From an uncultured Eubacteriales bacterium (GTDB lineage: Bacteria; Bacillota; Clostridia; Peptostreptococcales; Anaerovoracaceae), in contig CADBKM010000017.1 in assembly GCA_902795265.1 (NCBI GenBank), forward strand, positions 1 to 55,306: DNA of 55,306 nucleotides, written 5' to 3'. The translations under genes were made by a program, and so were the position numbers. Below, in pieces: positions 26,306 to 35,746 of the stretch. The first letter of the stretch is position 1, and each line of letters starts with the position of its first letter. A model generated the notes under the pieces. The model was given only the letters and a program-made list of their open reading frames with translations. It did no database searches and was not told the DNA's origin.

Positions 26306-27100
26306 ATGCCCGTTTTTGTTACGCTGCTGATAGTCGCACTGGCTGTCAGTGCAATCGGTTTTAAGAAGTACGTCTGGTTTATTTCAATTGGATACGGATT
26401 CGCCGTACTGGCCATCGGAGTGGCTCTGCTGGTGATATTCCGCGGAAGCATAGATGCGGGGCTCATCGCGGCCTGCGTGCTGTTCATACTCTACGGCGCA
26501 AGGCTCGGCGGTTACCTGGCATACCGCGAACTGAAGAGCGGCTCCTACAACCGCAAGATGAAGACTGAGATCAAGGACGGCAAGGGAATGCCGCTCATCG
26601 CAAAGATCGGCATTTGGGTGTCGGCCGCGCTGCTCTATGTGTGCGAGACCTCACCGGTAATGTTCAGGCTCGAGAACGGAAAGGGAACTGACGGATTTGT
26701 CATCGCAGGCATCATCATTATGGTCTGCGGACTCGTGCTTGAGACAGCTGCCGATCTTCAGAAGAATGCAGCCAAAAAGCTGAACCCGGGCAGGTTCGTC
26801 GACACCGGGCTATACAAACTCGTGAGATGCCCTAACTACCTTGGCGAGATGACTTTCTGGACGGGAGTATTCGTGACGGGTCTCAACTCGAACAGCGGAG
26901 TCTGGCAGTGGATCGCAGTGCTTACCGGATACCTCGGCATCATATACGTGATGTTCGGAGGAGCCAGAAGGCTCGAGATGAGGCAGAACCGCACTTACGG
27001 TGATGATCCGGAGTATCAGAAGTATGTGAAGACCACGCCGATTATGATACCGTTCATTCCGCTTTACAGCGTAGAGAAATACAAGTGGCTTGTAGCTTAA
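26306..27100 (+). CDS. DUF1295/isoprenylcysteine methyltransferase-like membrane protein
   Basis: 264 residues with about six membrane segments. The C-terminal half has ETAADLQKNAAKKLNPGRFVDTGLYKLVRCPNYLGEM, the signature shared by DUF1295, steroid 5-alpha-reductase-like and isoprenylcysteine carboxyl methyltransferase-like proteins. The substrate is not known. AGGAGG-like site (GGAGG) lies before ATG 26306. It separates the GNAT-AlkD gene (21 bases) from rarA (13 bases) in the same run. Confidence 0.84.
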   Translation: MPVFVTLLIVALAVSAIGFKKYVWFISIGYGFAVLAIGVALLVIFRGSIDAGLIAACVLFILYGARLGGYLAYRELKSGSYNRKMKTEIKDGKGMPLIAKIGIWVSAALLYVCETSPVMFRLENGKGTDGFVIAGIIIMVCGLVLETAADLQKNAAKKLNPGRFVDTGLYKLVRCPNYLGEMTFWTGVFVTGLNSNSGVWQWIAVLTGYLGIIYVMFGGARRLEMRQNRTYGDDPEYQKYVKTTPIMIPFIPLYSVEKYKWLVA

Positions 27101-27113
27101 TGCAAAGGAAAAC

Positions 27114-28463
27114 ATGAGTCAGATAAGCATTTTTGACAGTGTGAATAACAACAGCAGCCAGCCGCTCGCGGCGAGGATGCGCCCGCGCAATCTTGATGAA
27201 TTCGTGGGGCAGCAACATCTCGTAGGCGAGGGCAAGGTGCTGCGCAATCTTATAGAGCGCGACAGTGTGTCCTCGATGATATTCTGGGGACCGCCGGGCG
27301 TCGGCAAAACCACGCTCGCGCAGATAATAGCGGCAAGGACGGACGCGCAGTTCATTACATTCAGCGCGGTCACGAGCGGCATCAAGGATATAAAGACCGT
27401 GATGCAGCAGGCCGACAAGATGACTGCCGTCGGAGCGCGCACCATCGTTTTCGTGGATGAGATCCACAGATTCAACAAGGCTCAGCAGGATGCCTTTCTG
27501 CCTTTCGTTGAAAAGGGCAGCATCATCCTGATCGGAGCCACGACCGAGAACCCGTCGTTCGAGGTTAACGGCGCTTTGCTTTCAAGGTGCAAGGTGTTCG
27601 TGCTGCACCAGCTGAGCCAGGACGACATCGCGCAGCTTATCAGAAACGCAGTGAAGGACCCTCGCGGATTCGGTGATCAGGATCTAAGGATAAACGACGA
27701 TGTCATAAACGCGCTTGCCTCGTTCGCAAACGGCGACGCGAGGACTGCGCTCTCTACTCTCGAAATGATGGTCCTTAACGCCGAGTACTCGACAGACCCG
27801 GCGGACGGGCACGAGATAATCACGGTAACAACAGAAGACTTCGAGCAGTGCACTTCCAGAAAGTCCCTGCTCTACGATAAACAGGGAGAGGAGCACTACA
27901 ACCTCATTTCGGCGCTCCACAAATCGATGAGGAACTCCGATGCGGACGCGGCTGTCTACTGGCTGGCGCGCATGCTGGAGTCGGGCGAGGACCCGATGTA
28001 CATAGCGCGCCGTGTCACGAGGTTTGCAGCAGAGGATGTCGGCCTCGCTGACCCGAGAGCTCTGGAGCTCTCGGTCGCGGCATTCCAGGCCTGCCATCTG
28101 ATCGGAATGCCGGAGTGCAGCGTGCACCTCACCGAGGCCGTCATCTACAACGCGCTTGCCCCAAAGAGCAACGCCATGGAAGTGGCGTACATGGCGGCGG
28201 CGCGCGATGCCAACGAGCACATAGCCGAGCCTGTTCCGCTTCACATACGCAATGCTCCTACCAAACTGATGAAGGAACTCGACTACGGCAAGGGCTACAT
28301 CTACGCCCACGATACCGAAGACAAGATAGCCGACATGGAGTGCCTGCCTGAGAACCTTCGCGGTACGGAGTACTACCATCCGGGCAACCAGGGATTTGAG
28401 CCGAGATTCAAGGAGCGCTACGAAGCGATAAAGAAGTGGCGCGAAGAACATAAAAAGAAATGA
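27114..28463 (+). CDS. rarA: Replication-associated recombination protein A (RarA/MgsA AAA+ ATPase)
   Basis: 449 residues, normal for the family. N-terminal MRPRNLDEFVGQQHLVGEG, Walker A GPPGVGKTT (about 63-71), Walker B/DEIHR (VFVDEIHRFNKAQQDAFLP), sensor 1 GATTENPSF and arginine finger region follow, then the MgsA C-terminal helical domain with EDVGLADPRAL and the YKYPHD-equivalent region near HDTEDKI. It acts at stalled replication forks. The start follows a weak AAAGGAAA site. It is the last gene of the plus-strand run before the bidirectional terminator. Confidence 0.94.
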   Translation: MSQISIFDSVNNNSSQPLAARMRPRNLDEFVGQQHLVGEGKVLRNLIERDSVSSMIFWGPPGVGKTTLAQIIAARTDAQFITFSAVTSGIKDIKTVMQQADKMTAVGARTIVFVDEIHRFNKAQQDAFLPFVEKGSIILIGATTENPSFEVNGALLSRCKVFVLHQLSQDDIAQLIRNAVKDPRGFGDQDLRINDDVINALASFANGDARTALSTLEMMVLNAEYSTDPADGHEIITVTTEDFEQCTSRKSLLYDKQGEEHYNLISALHKSMRNSDADAAVYWLARMLESGEDPMYIARRVTRFAAEDVGLADPRALELSVAAFQACHLIGMPECSVHLTEAVIYNALAPKSNAMEVAYMAAARDANEHIAEPVPLHIRNAPTKLMKELDYGKGYIYAHDTEDKIADMECLPENLRGTEYYHPGNQGFEPRFKERYEAIKKWREEHKKK

Positions 28464-28513
28464 GCCGCCTCATGCTCGAAGACTAGCATGCTCAAATGAC
28501 GACAAATGAAAAG

Positions 28514-28550
28514 CGCTCTCTTGCTTTATGTAAGAGAGCGTTGTTATTTA
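28514..28550. terminator. Bidirectional terminator between rarA and deoD
   Basis: CGCTCTCTT (28514-28522) and AAGAGAGCG (28532-28540) form a perfect 9-bp stem. T-rich sequence follows on the plus strand and its equivalent on the minus strand, matching the convergent gene arrangement. Confidence 0.85.
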
Positions 28551-28568
28551 TATTTTGTGTGCTGATCG

Positions 28569-29276
28569 TTATGCGATCTCGAGTGCGATCTCCATCATCT
28601 TTGTGAAGGAGTTCTGGCGCTCTTCCGCTGTTGTATTCTCTTCAGGGTAGTTGAACGAATCCGAGACTGTGCAGATGCAGAGTCCGTTCTTGCCGAGCCT
28701 TGCGGCGTTGCAATAAAGGGCGGCGGATTCCATCTCGATTCCGAGAACGCCCATCTTGGACCATCTCATTGCGGAAGCTGCATCATCGTAGAACATATCC
28801 GACGAAAGGATGTTGCCGACTTTGAATTTTGCGCCGGCGGCTCTGGTTGCCGCAACTGCCTTTTCGAGAAGCTCGAACGATGCGATAGGGCAGAATGTGC
28901 CCGGAAGCTCATACTGGTTGGCATAGCTGCCGTTTGTGCAGGCGCCCTGTGCGATCACGATGTCGCGTACGTGCAGCTCTGGGTCGATGGAACCGCATGA
29001 TCCGATCCTGATGATGTTCTTAACATCATAGAACGCGAAGAGCTCGTACGAGTAGATTCCGATCGCCGGCTGACCCATTCCGGAAGCCATTACCGATACT
29101 CTCTTGCCTTTGTATGTGCCTGTGTATCCCTGCACTCCGCGAACGTTGTTTACAAGCACGGGATTTTCGAGGAAAGTCTCTGCGATGAATTTGCTGCGAA
29201 GCGGATCACCCGGCATCAGAACTGTTTCGGCGAAATCGCCTGCCTTAGCATTTATATGAGGAGTTGGGATTGGCAT
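28569..29276 (-). CDS. deoD: Purine-nucleoside phosphorylase, DeoD type
   Basis: 235 residues, the DeoD length. Motifs: VLMPGDPLRSKFIA (phosphate site), SGMGQPAIGIYSYEL, RIGSCGSI, GIEMESAALY (base/ribose site Glu) and the SDSFNYPEENTTAEER segment with the catalytic Asp region. It converts purine nucleosides and phosphate to the free base and ribose-1-phosphate. AAAGGAG stands before the start. It is a single gene, expressed leftward from a TTGACA promoter at about 29425. Confidence 0.95.
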   Translation of the reverse strand: MPIPTPHINAKAGDFAETVLMPGDPLRSKFIAETFLENPVLVNNVRGVQGYTGTYKGKRVSVMASGMGQPAIGIYSYELFAFYDVKNIIRIGSCGSIDPELHVRDIVIAQGACTNGSYANQYELPGTFCPIASFELLEKAVAATRAAGAKFKVGNILSSDMFYDDAASAMRWSKMGVLGIEMESAALYCNAARLGKNGLCICTVSDSFNYPEENTTAEERQNSFTKMMEIALEIA

Positions 29277-29393
29277 AATTGATCTCCTTTCTTCTGAATC
29301 TTCTGATTGATTTCAGCGTCAGACCTGATCCGGATGATATGATCCGGAATATGGCCCGTTTCGTCACAATGACGGGAATGAATTAACACAATA

Positions 29394-29425
29394 AGTATAT
29401 CATATTACAATACTTCTTTTGTCAA
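29394..29425 (-). promoter_or_regulatory. Promoter of deoD
   Basis: On the minus strand TTGACA (complement of 29420-29425) is followed after 17 bases by TGATAT and overlaps an extended -10 TGATATACT ending at 29394. The leader to deoD is about 110 bases and carries two TGATCCGGA-like direct repeats (near 29329 and 29341). Confidence 0.6.
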
Positions 29426-29501
29426 TGAGATAGTTCCGGGGAGAGAAACATCCGTCCCAAATCCCGAAAACGGGTCTCTGAGAATATTTCAAACCTTTTT
29501 A

Positions 29502-29530
29502 ATGACAGCATTCTTACTCTGTGATATAAT
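29502..29530 (+). promoter_or_regulatory. Promoter of asnS
   Basis: ATGACA (29502-29507) and TATAAT (29525-29530) are 17 bases apart. A small leader hairpin follows, GCGCGG (29576-29581) with CCGCGC (29591-29596), just before the start codon region. Confidence 0.7.
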
Positions 29531-29609
29531 CGTCAAGCTGGGGCAATGCGCCGGCACAATATTTATATGCAAATAGCGCGGACTCAAAAACCGCGCGAGA
29601 GAGTGAAAA

Positions 29610-31004
29610 ATGAAAGATATTGAGATCAGGGAATTATTCAGAAACACAGAGGCTTACGCGGATAAAGAAGTAGTGGTCCGCGGATGGGTCAGAGGAAACA
29701 GAAGCTCGAACCAGTTCGGTTTTCTGTCGGTAAACGACGGCTCGTTCTTTTCATCGGTCCAGGTCGTTTACGAGGCTGACAAGCTCGCTAACTTCGCAGA
29801 GGTAGCAAAGTACCGCCTCAGCTCCGGAGTCATGGTAAGAGGTCAGCTCGTTGTTACACCGGAAGCCAAGCAGCCGTTCGAGATCAAAGCCGACGAGGTA
29901 GTACTCGAGGCTGACTCCGATCCGGATTATCCGCTTCAGAAGAAGCGCCACAGCATGGAGTTCCTCAGGGAGATCGCTCACCTGAGACCGCGCAGCAACA
30001 CCTTCTCGGCAGTATTCAGAGTCAGAAGCGTTGCGGCATACGCGATCCACAAATTCTTCCAGGAGAAAAACTTCATCTACGTGCACTCGCCTGAGATCAC
30101 CTGCAGCGACGCAGAGGGCGCCGGTGAGATGTTCCAGGTAACCACACTCGACCTCGACAATCTGCCGAGAGACGCAGAGGGCAACATCGACTACAGCAAG
30201 GACTTCTTCGGAAAGAAGGCAAACCTGACTGTATCGGGCCAGCTCGAAGGTGAGATCATGGCACTCGCGTTCCGCAACATCTACACGTTCGGACCTACAT
30301 TCCGTGCCGAGAATTCAAACACCGCAAGGCATGCTTCCGAGTTCTGGATGATGGAGCCTGAAATGTCGTTCTGCGACATCAACGGCAACATGGACATGGC
30401 CGAAGAGATGATCAAATACATCATCAGCTACGTGCTCGAGCACTGCCCTGAAGAGATGCAGTTCTTTAACAGTTTCATCGACAAGGGCCTCCTCGAGAGA
30501 CTCGACCACATCGTAAACTCGGATTTCGTCCGCATCACATACACAGAGGCGGTCGACATCCTGCAGAAGTCGGGCAAGAAGTTCGAATATCCGGTAGAGT
30601 GGGGGCTCGAGCTGCAGACAGAGCACGAGCGTTACCTCACAGAAGAGGTCTTCAAGAAGCCGATGTTCGTCATCAACTATCCTAAGGATTGCAAGGCCTT
30701 CTACATGAGGCTCAACGATGACGGAAAGACAGTAGCGGCAATGGACATGCTCGTACCGGGCGTCGGCGAGATCATCGGCGGAAGCCAGAGAGAAGAGCGC
30801 TACGACGTGCTGCTCGAAAGGATCCACGAACTCGGACTCGACGAGAGCACATATGACTGGTACCTCGATCTCCGTAAATACGGCGGCGTAGTCCACTCCG
30901 GATACGGACTCGGATTCGACCGCATCCTCATGTACCTTACAGGCATGAGCAACATAAGAGACGTTCAGATGTTCCCGCGTACACCGGGCAACGCCGAATT
31001 CTAA
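29610..31004 (+). CDS. asnS: Asparaginyl-tRNA synthetase
   Basis: 464 residues, class II synthetase. N-terminal OB-fold anticodon domain (about 15-100) with [24 protein letters not shown], then the catalytic domain: [34 protein letters not shown] (motif 1 region), the [22 protein letters not shown] motif 2, and [13 protein letters not shown] motif 3. Charges tRNA-Asn in the cytoplasm. Presence of AsnS argues against sole reliance on the indirect Asp-tRNA(Asn) amidation route. No T-box leader is seen in the 80-base leader. The next gene, EF-G-like, starts 41 bases later. Confidence 0.95.
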   Translation: MKDIEIRELFRNTEAYADKEVVVRGWVRGNRSSNQFGFLSVNDGSFFSSVQVVYEADKLANFAEVAKYRLSSGVMVRGQLVVTPEAKQPFEIKADEVVLEADSDPDYPLQKKRHSMEFLREIAHLRPRSNTFSAVFRVRSVAAYAIHKFFQEKNFIYVHSPEITCSDAEGAGEMFQVTTLDLDNLPRDAEGNIDYSKDFFGKKANLTVSGQLEGEIMALAFRNIYTFGPTFRAENSNTARHASEFWMMEPEMSFCDINGNMDMAEEMIKYIISYVLEHCPEEMQFFNSFIDKGLLERLDHIVNSDFVRITYTEAVDILQKSGKKFEYPVEWGLELQTEHERYLTEEVFKKPMFVINYPKDCKAFYMRLNDDGKTVAAMDMLVPGVGEIIGGSQREERYDVLLERIHELGLDESTYDWYLDLRKYGGVVHSGYGLGFDRILMYLTGMSNIRDVQMFPRTPGNAEF

Positions 31005-31045
31005 AATCAATAATAATAACAATATAGTTTAATCAGGAGGAACAC

Positions 31046-33003
31046 ATGAAAGGCTATACAGGCGATAAGATCCGCAACATCGTACTGCTCGGACACGGCA
31101 GCACAGGCAAGACTACTTTCCTTGAAGCAGGCCTGCTGAACACAAAGGTCATCAGCAGACTCGGAAAGGTTGAGTCGGGCAACACAGTATCTGACTATGA
31201 AAAGATGGAGATCGAAAAAGGATACACCATCAACCAGACACTCGTTCCTGTAGAGTATAAGGGAACAAAGCTCAACTTCATCGACACACCGGGATTCTTC
31301 GATTTCGCAGGAGAGGCAAGAGCAGCTCTTTCGACAGGCGCAACAGCAATCATCATGGTTGACGCTTCGTCCGGAATCCAGGTCGGAACAGAGAAGGCAT
31401 GGGATCTCGTAAAAGAGTACAACTCGCCTACATTCTTTGTAATCAACAAGATCGATAAGGACAACGTCAATGTTGACGAAGTTATCGCAGCTATCCAGGA
31501 CAAGTTCGGAAGCGCATGCGTTACTCTTGATGACAAGGACGCTCTCGACGAGGCAGTAGCAGCTGCTGACGAAGAGCTCATGGAAAAGTTCTTCGAGGGC
31601 GAAGGCTTCACGGATGAGGAGTTCGCACGCGGCCTGGCAACAGGTATCCACAATGGAGACATCATGCCTGTACTGACAATGAGCGCTCTGACAGGTGAGG
31701 GCGTTGACGAAGTTCTCGACTCACTCTGCAAGTACGTTCCAAAGCCGGCAACAGTCGTTACAGAAGCTAAGGACGCTGACGGAAACGATATCGAGATCGC
31801 CTGCGATCCTGCTGGAGACCTCGTACTCTACATCTTCAAGACACTGGCTGACCCGTTCCTCGGAAAGATCTCCTATGCAAAGGTAGTTTCGGGCACACTC
31901 AAGTCCGGTGCTGATCTCTACAACCCTCGTTCAGAGAAGTCTGAGAAGCTCGGTTCGGTATTCTTCGTAAGAGGAAAATCCCAGGAGATGACAGACACTG
32001 TAGTTGCAGGCGACCTGGTAGCTCTCGGAAAGCTCCAGAACACAAAGACAGGCGACACACTTTGCCCGAAGGCAAAGCAGGTCACAGTAAAGCCGGCTTC
32101 ATTCCCTACACCTTGCTACTTCATCGCTGTTGAGGCTGCAGACAAGAACGAAGACGAGAAGATGGCTCAGGGCCTCGCAAGACTCATGGAAGAGGATCCT
32201 ACATTCGTTCTCGAGAGAAACGCTGAGACAAGAGAAACGCTGAGACACATCAGACACTGCTCGGCGGACAGGGCGACATCCAGCTCGGAATTATCCAGGC
32301 TAAGCTCAAAGACAGATACGGCGTCAGCGTAAATGTTGTTCCTCAGAAGATCGCTTACAGAGAGACCATCAAGGGAACATCCGATGTTCAGGGTAAGCAT
32401 AAGAAGCAGTCCGGTGGTGCAGGTCAGTACGGTGACGTTCACATCAGATTCTCGCCATCCGAGCAGGACGGACTCGAATTCAGCGAAGAGCTGTTCGGTG
32501 GATCGGTTCCTAAGAACTACGTACCTGCTGTTGAAAAGGGACTCCTCGAGTGCATGGAAAAGGGCCCTCTCGCAGGATGCAAAGTACAGAACATCAAGGC
32601 TGTCCTCTACGACGGTTCTTACCACGAAGTAGACTCCAACGAAGTATCATTCAAGATCGCTGCTTCGCTCGCATTCAAGAAGGGTATCGTTGAGGCAAGA
32701 CCTTGCCTGCTCGAGCCTATCATGAAGCTCGAGATCACTGTTCCTGAAGCATACGTAGGAGCAGTCATGGGCGACATGCCTAACAGACGTGGTATGGTTC
32801 TCGGTATGGACTCCGCTCACGGCGGACAGGTCCTCCACGCTGAGGCACCTCAGGCAGAGCTCTTCGACTATGCTATCGCTCTTAGATCGATGACTCAGGC
32901 AAGAGGATCCTTCACAGTTGAGTTTGCAAGATACGCAGAGTTGCCAAGCAACCTTGCTGACAAGGTAATCGCTGCATACAAGAAGGAGCAGGAGGAGAAG
33001 TAG
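31046..33003 (+). pseudogene. EF-G-like translational GTPase, frameshifted by a 17-bp duplication
   Basis: GTPase of the EF-G paralogue family. G motifs: GHGSTGKTT (residues 17-25), DTPGF, NKID and SALTG. Domain II with LVLYIFKTLADPFLGKISYAKV follows. The reading frame from 31046 is lost after LERNAETR: it stops at 32330-32332. A 17-bp unit (32214-32230) is exactly repeated at 32231-32247. Deleting one copy gives RNAETHQTLLGGQGDIQLG, restoring domains III-V through to the stop at 33001-33003 (646 residues). Thus the gene is disrupted by one event and otherwise intact in all motifs. It follows asnS by 41 bases with an AGGAGG site. A main EF-G gene would be elsewhere. Confidence 0.9.
32214..32247 (+). 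repeat. Perfect 17-bp tandem duplication in the EF-G-like gene
   Basis: The 17-base unit starting AGAGAAACG occurs at 32214-32230 and again at 32231-32247 without any mismatch. It changes the frame by -1 (17 is not a multiple of three). Removing either copy restores the conserved sequence, so one copy is the ancestral state. Confidence 0.97.
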
Positions 33004-33050
33004 TCTCCATGCGACTAAGCGCTGCAAAGGCGCAGACCACAGACTATACG

Positions 33051-33083
33051 CAGGCTTCCGGATCATTCCGGGAGCCTGTTTTC
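33051..33083 (+). terminator. Terminator after the EF-G-like gene
   Basis: CAGGCTTCCGGA (33051-33062) pairs with TCCGGGAGCCTG (33067-33078), with one mismatch, followed by a short T run (TTTTC). A candidate -10 TATAAT for the next gene is at 33130-33135. Confidence 0.8.
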
Positions 33084-33190
33084 ATCTTAAAAAAGATATA
33101 TCTTCAGCAAGGGGCATGGCTTTTCAGGCTATAATTACATGATGATTGCATAGAACTAACCAGAGATTGTTCAGCTCACATGGAGGTAAA

Positions 33191-34243
33191 ATGTATATAA
33201 TCGACAGCTCAAATGCAAAAGAGCATTCGTATCCGGTATACGGAAGGCAGTTCAAATCATACAGGTGGTTCAAACCGGTCCTGGCGGCAATTCTTTTTGC
33301 AGTGCTTTATTTATTAGTGTCTATGGCGCTGGTAATGTTCGTGGCTGCAGGGTCGGGAGTCGGACTGGAAGGCGCCGTTGGAAGTGCGCCGAGCAATATC
33401 TTCTCGGGCGGCTATGATGACATGGACCTTGCCAACGCATGGCAGACGGTCGTGAATCTCGGCAGCGTCGCGATGATGATACCTGCGCTGTGGCTTACGA
33501 CTAAGATCGTTCGCGACAGGCCTTTTACTTCGTATTCGTCATCAAGAGGCGGCTGGAGCCATAAAGCGTTCTGGAGGACGATGCCGGTGGCATTCATCTG
33601 CATCTCTGTCCCGATCGTCATCTGGGAACTGTTCCATGAACACCATATAAATGACTACCAGATGAGATTCACACTGGCGAGCTTTCTGGTGCTTACGGTG
33701 CTCGGACCTCTGCAGTGCATGGCTGAGGAGTATGTATTCCGCGGACTTCTGATGCAGACTCTGGGCTCGTGGTTCAGGCTGCCGGTCATTGCGGTCGTGC
33801 TTCAGTCATGCCTGTTCGCTGCTTTGCATCCGTATGATATTTACGGAAAGGTCGGAATACTTGCAAGCGGCATGGTTTTCGCTCTGACTGCCTGGATCGG
33901 CAGGGGCATAGAAGTATCTGCGGCTTACCACATCTGCAACAACATGACCATCTTTTATCTGCAGGGCATGAACCTGTCGGCTATCTCGAGCAAGTCAGAT
34001 ATTCAGGCGCTCATATTTGAGATAATTACCGGCGTTGTATTCGTGATCGCGATCTTCATATTGAGCAGAAAGACCGACTGGTTCAGCAGCGTTAAGCGCG
34101 ATGACGTCGTCGCCTGGAACGAGAAATATGACGCTAAGATCGCGCGCAAAGAAGCGAAGAAGCAGGCAAAATACGTGGAGATCGGTGCCCACGAAGAGAG
34201 CTCCGGCGGAAAGCACTTTGAACGCTCCCGCCACTTAGTCTGA
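33191..34243 (+). CDS. CPBP-family intramembrane metalloprotease (CAAX protease-like)
   Basis: 350 residues when started at 33191, where GGAGG precedes ATG; a longer upstream frame lacks a ribosome site. About eight membrane segments. The family motif EEYVFRGLL (E-E-x-x-F-R) with the later H in LFAALHPYD and the HICNN stretch give the putative metal-binding Glu/His residues. The substrate is unknown. The last residues SRHLV and the stop TGA at 34241-34243 are encoded by the right end of the TnpB element (hairpin at 34227-34259), so the natural C-terminus was probably replaced. Confidence 0.85.
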   Translation: MYIIDSSNAKEHSYPVYGRQFKSYRWFKPVLAAILFAVLYLLVSMALVMFVAAGSGVGLEGAVGSAPSNIFSGGYDDMDLANAWQTVVNLGSVAMMIPALWLTTKIVRDRPFTSYSSSRGGWSHKAFWRTMPVAFICISVPIVIWELFHEHHINDYQMRFTLASFLVLTVLGPLQCMAEEYVFRGLLMQTLGSWFRLPVIAVVLQSCLFAALHPYDIYGKVGILASGMVFALTAWIGRGIEVSAAYHICNNMTIFYLQGMNLSAISSKSDIQALIFEIITGVVFVIAIFILSRKTDWFSSVKRDDVVAWNEKYDAKIARKEAKKQAKYVEIGAHEESSGGKHFERSRHLV

Positions 34244-34259
34244 AAACTTGAAGTGGGGG
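34227..34259 (-). mobile_element. Right-end hairpin of the IS200/IS605-type TnpB element
   Basis: CCC-G-CCACTT (34227-34236) pairs with AAGTGG-GGG (34251-34259) around a 14-base loop. On the minus strand it reads AATCCCCCACTT...AAGTGGCGGGAGCGTTC, the form of IS200/IS605-type right ends and of the scaffold end of guide RNAs. The tnpB gene lies 119 bases upstream on the minus strand. The left end was not located with confidence; the element probably ends within 35482-35640. Confidence 0.7.
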
Positions 34260-34480
34260 ATTCCTGCTTCATTGAGAACTGCGTTTTCTCCTTAGAGATA
34301 CCGTCTTACACTCTCTCCACAGGCGTAGATTCCCGTGCGACCCACGGTATTTGTTTTGACTTATGTTTTCTTATGCCTCAAGATGCAAGCATCTCTAGGC
34401 CTTTGGCCAGTATGTTGACCGCGGAATTCACGTCGCGGTCATGCTGCGTCCCGCATTCAGGACAGATCCATGACCGTATT
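34227..34480 (-). ncRNA. Predicted omega/re guide RNA of the TnpB element
   Basis: In known TnpB elements the guide RNA overlaps the 3' end of tnpB and runs to the right end, with the guide segment just outside it. By analogy it would start within the last ~100 codon-bases of tnpB and end at the 34227-34259 hairpin. The downstream guide would be the sequence of the CPBP gene next to the element. The limits are approximate; no promoter was identified. Confidence 0.4.
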
Positions 34481-35481
34481 GAAAGGTCTCGCACTTTCCT
34501 GTTCTGTCTTCCGCAGCAGCTGCATCTCTGGCTCGATGGGTAGGTTCTCGGGACTTTTATCAGGATCCCGCCTCTGTCTCCCATCTTGTATTCCAGTTTC
34601 CTGAAAAACTCGCTCCATGATGCATCAGCTATCGACCGTGCAAATCTGTGGTTTCCCATCATTTCCTTCACGTTCAGATCCTCTATACAGACGACTTGGT
34701 TATCGCGCGCCAGTCTATAGGTCATCTTGTGCTGGAAGTCGTTTCTGATGTCTGCTGCCTTTTCATGTTCTCTTGCCAGTCTTTTCCTTGCCTTCTCTCT
34801 GTTCTTCGAGTCCTTCTTCTTTCTCGATAGTTCTCTCTGGAGTCTGCGGAGACGCTTTTCATGTTTTGAAAGAGTTCTGGGATTTTCTATCTTATGGTTT
34901 GCTGAATCTGTGTACAGGGCAGTGAGTCCGGCATCTAAGCCGATTTCTCCCCCCTTGTTAGGAAGTAGCTCATATTCTTCCTCTACCTGAAGAGATATGT
35001 AGTATCTGCCGCTCGATGTCTTTGATACTGTCGCGCTGAGTATCCTGCCTTCGAACTTTATTGTATTGACTATCTTTACCTTACCTGCCTTAGGCAGTCT
35101 TATGCCATCACCTTCGATTCGGATGCTGCCCTTATTATTCATTGTCCGGTAGCTCTGTACTGACCTTTTCTTCTTGAACTTCGGATAGCCGGATCTTTTC
35201 TTGAAGAAGTTCTGATACGCATTGTCCAGATGTCTCAGACTCTGCTGCAGAGCCGTACTGTCTGCGTCTTTCAGCCATTCATGCTCTTTCTTGAGGTTAT
35301 TTGCGAGGTCTTTTGCTGTTTCACTATATGACATCGTATCATGCCATTCTTCCCACTTTGCCTTCCGCATCGCAAGGTAGTGATTATACACAAAGCGGCA
35401 GCAACCGAAATTCTTCGAAAAGAACTCCCGCTGCTTCTTATCTGGATATGCTCTGTACTTATACCCTCTGATCCGCGTCAT
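34378..35481 (-). CDS. tnpB: TnpB RNA-guided nuclease (IS200/IS605-family OrfB)
   Basis: 367 residues, complete. N-terminal KYRAYP and CCRFVYN are typical of the TnpB wedge/REC region. RuvC residues are present: Asp183 in IGLDAGL, Glu267 in VCIEDLN, and Asp350 in HDRDVNSA. The zinc finger is CxxC (320/323) then CPEC (340/343). The start at 35481 is chosen because CGGAGG lies six bases before ATG; the longer frame to 35583 lacks one. No TnpA gene is found. It makes a guided nuclease expected to maintain the element. Predicted intact and active. Confidence 0.92.
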   Translation of the reverse strand: MTRIRGYKYRAYPDKKQREFFSKNFGCCRFVYNHYLAMRKAKWEEWHDTMSYSETAKDLANNLKKEHEWLKDADSTALQQSLRHLDNAYQNFFKKRSGYPKFKKKRSVQSYRTMNNKGSIRIEGDGIRLPKAGKVKIVNTIKFEGRILSATVSKTSSGRYYISLQVEEEYELLPNKGGEIGLDAGLTALYTDSANHKIENPRTLSKHEKRLRRLQRELSRKKKDSKNREKARKRLAREHEKAADIRNDFQHKMTYRLARDNQVVCIEDLNVKEMMGNHRFARSIADASWSEFFRKLEYKMGDRGGILIKVPRTYPSSQRCSCCGRQNRKVRDLSIRSWICPECGTQHDRDVNSAVNILAKGLEMLAS

Positions 35482-35645
35482 GATCTGCCTCCGAACTAAT
35501 GTTCGTATTATATCGCAAATCCCCAGTATTTTCAAGGGCTTGAGCCTCACAACATTCCGCCGGAAACCGCCAAAATGTGCCAATTATCGACTGTGCCTCA
35601 TCCTTTGTTTGGATGAGATGTTCAATATGTCATATTAGGGAAAAG

Positions 35646-35693
35646 GTGTGTGATTCATCCCGCTACCTATAGAGGATAGGGGTATTCTCACAC
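35646..35693. repeat. IS605-type end-like palindrome in the opposite orientation
   Basis: GTGTGTGA (35646-35653) pairs with TCTCACAC (35686-35693), seven of eight, and inside it TACCTAT (35664-35670) pairs with ATAGG-GGTA (35676-35684). The plus-strand form ATTCATCCC...GGGGTATTCTC resembles right-end sequences of IS200/IS605 elements, but it lies on the left side of the minus-strand tnpB. It may be the left end or a remnant of a second element. Confidence 0.5.
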
Positions 35694-35746
35694 GAGGTTG
35701 ATAAACTGCATGCAGGGGTCCGTGACCCTGCGTCTGCCATCGTTTG

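Noticed and set aside
32214..32260. Programmed ribosomal frameshift in the EF-G-like gene
   Set aside because: There is no slippery sequence and the frame change is fully explained by the 17-bp duplication.
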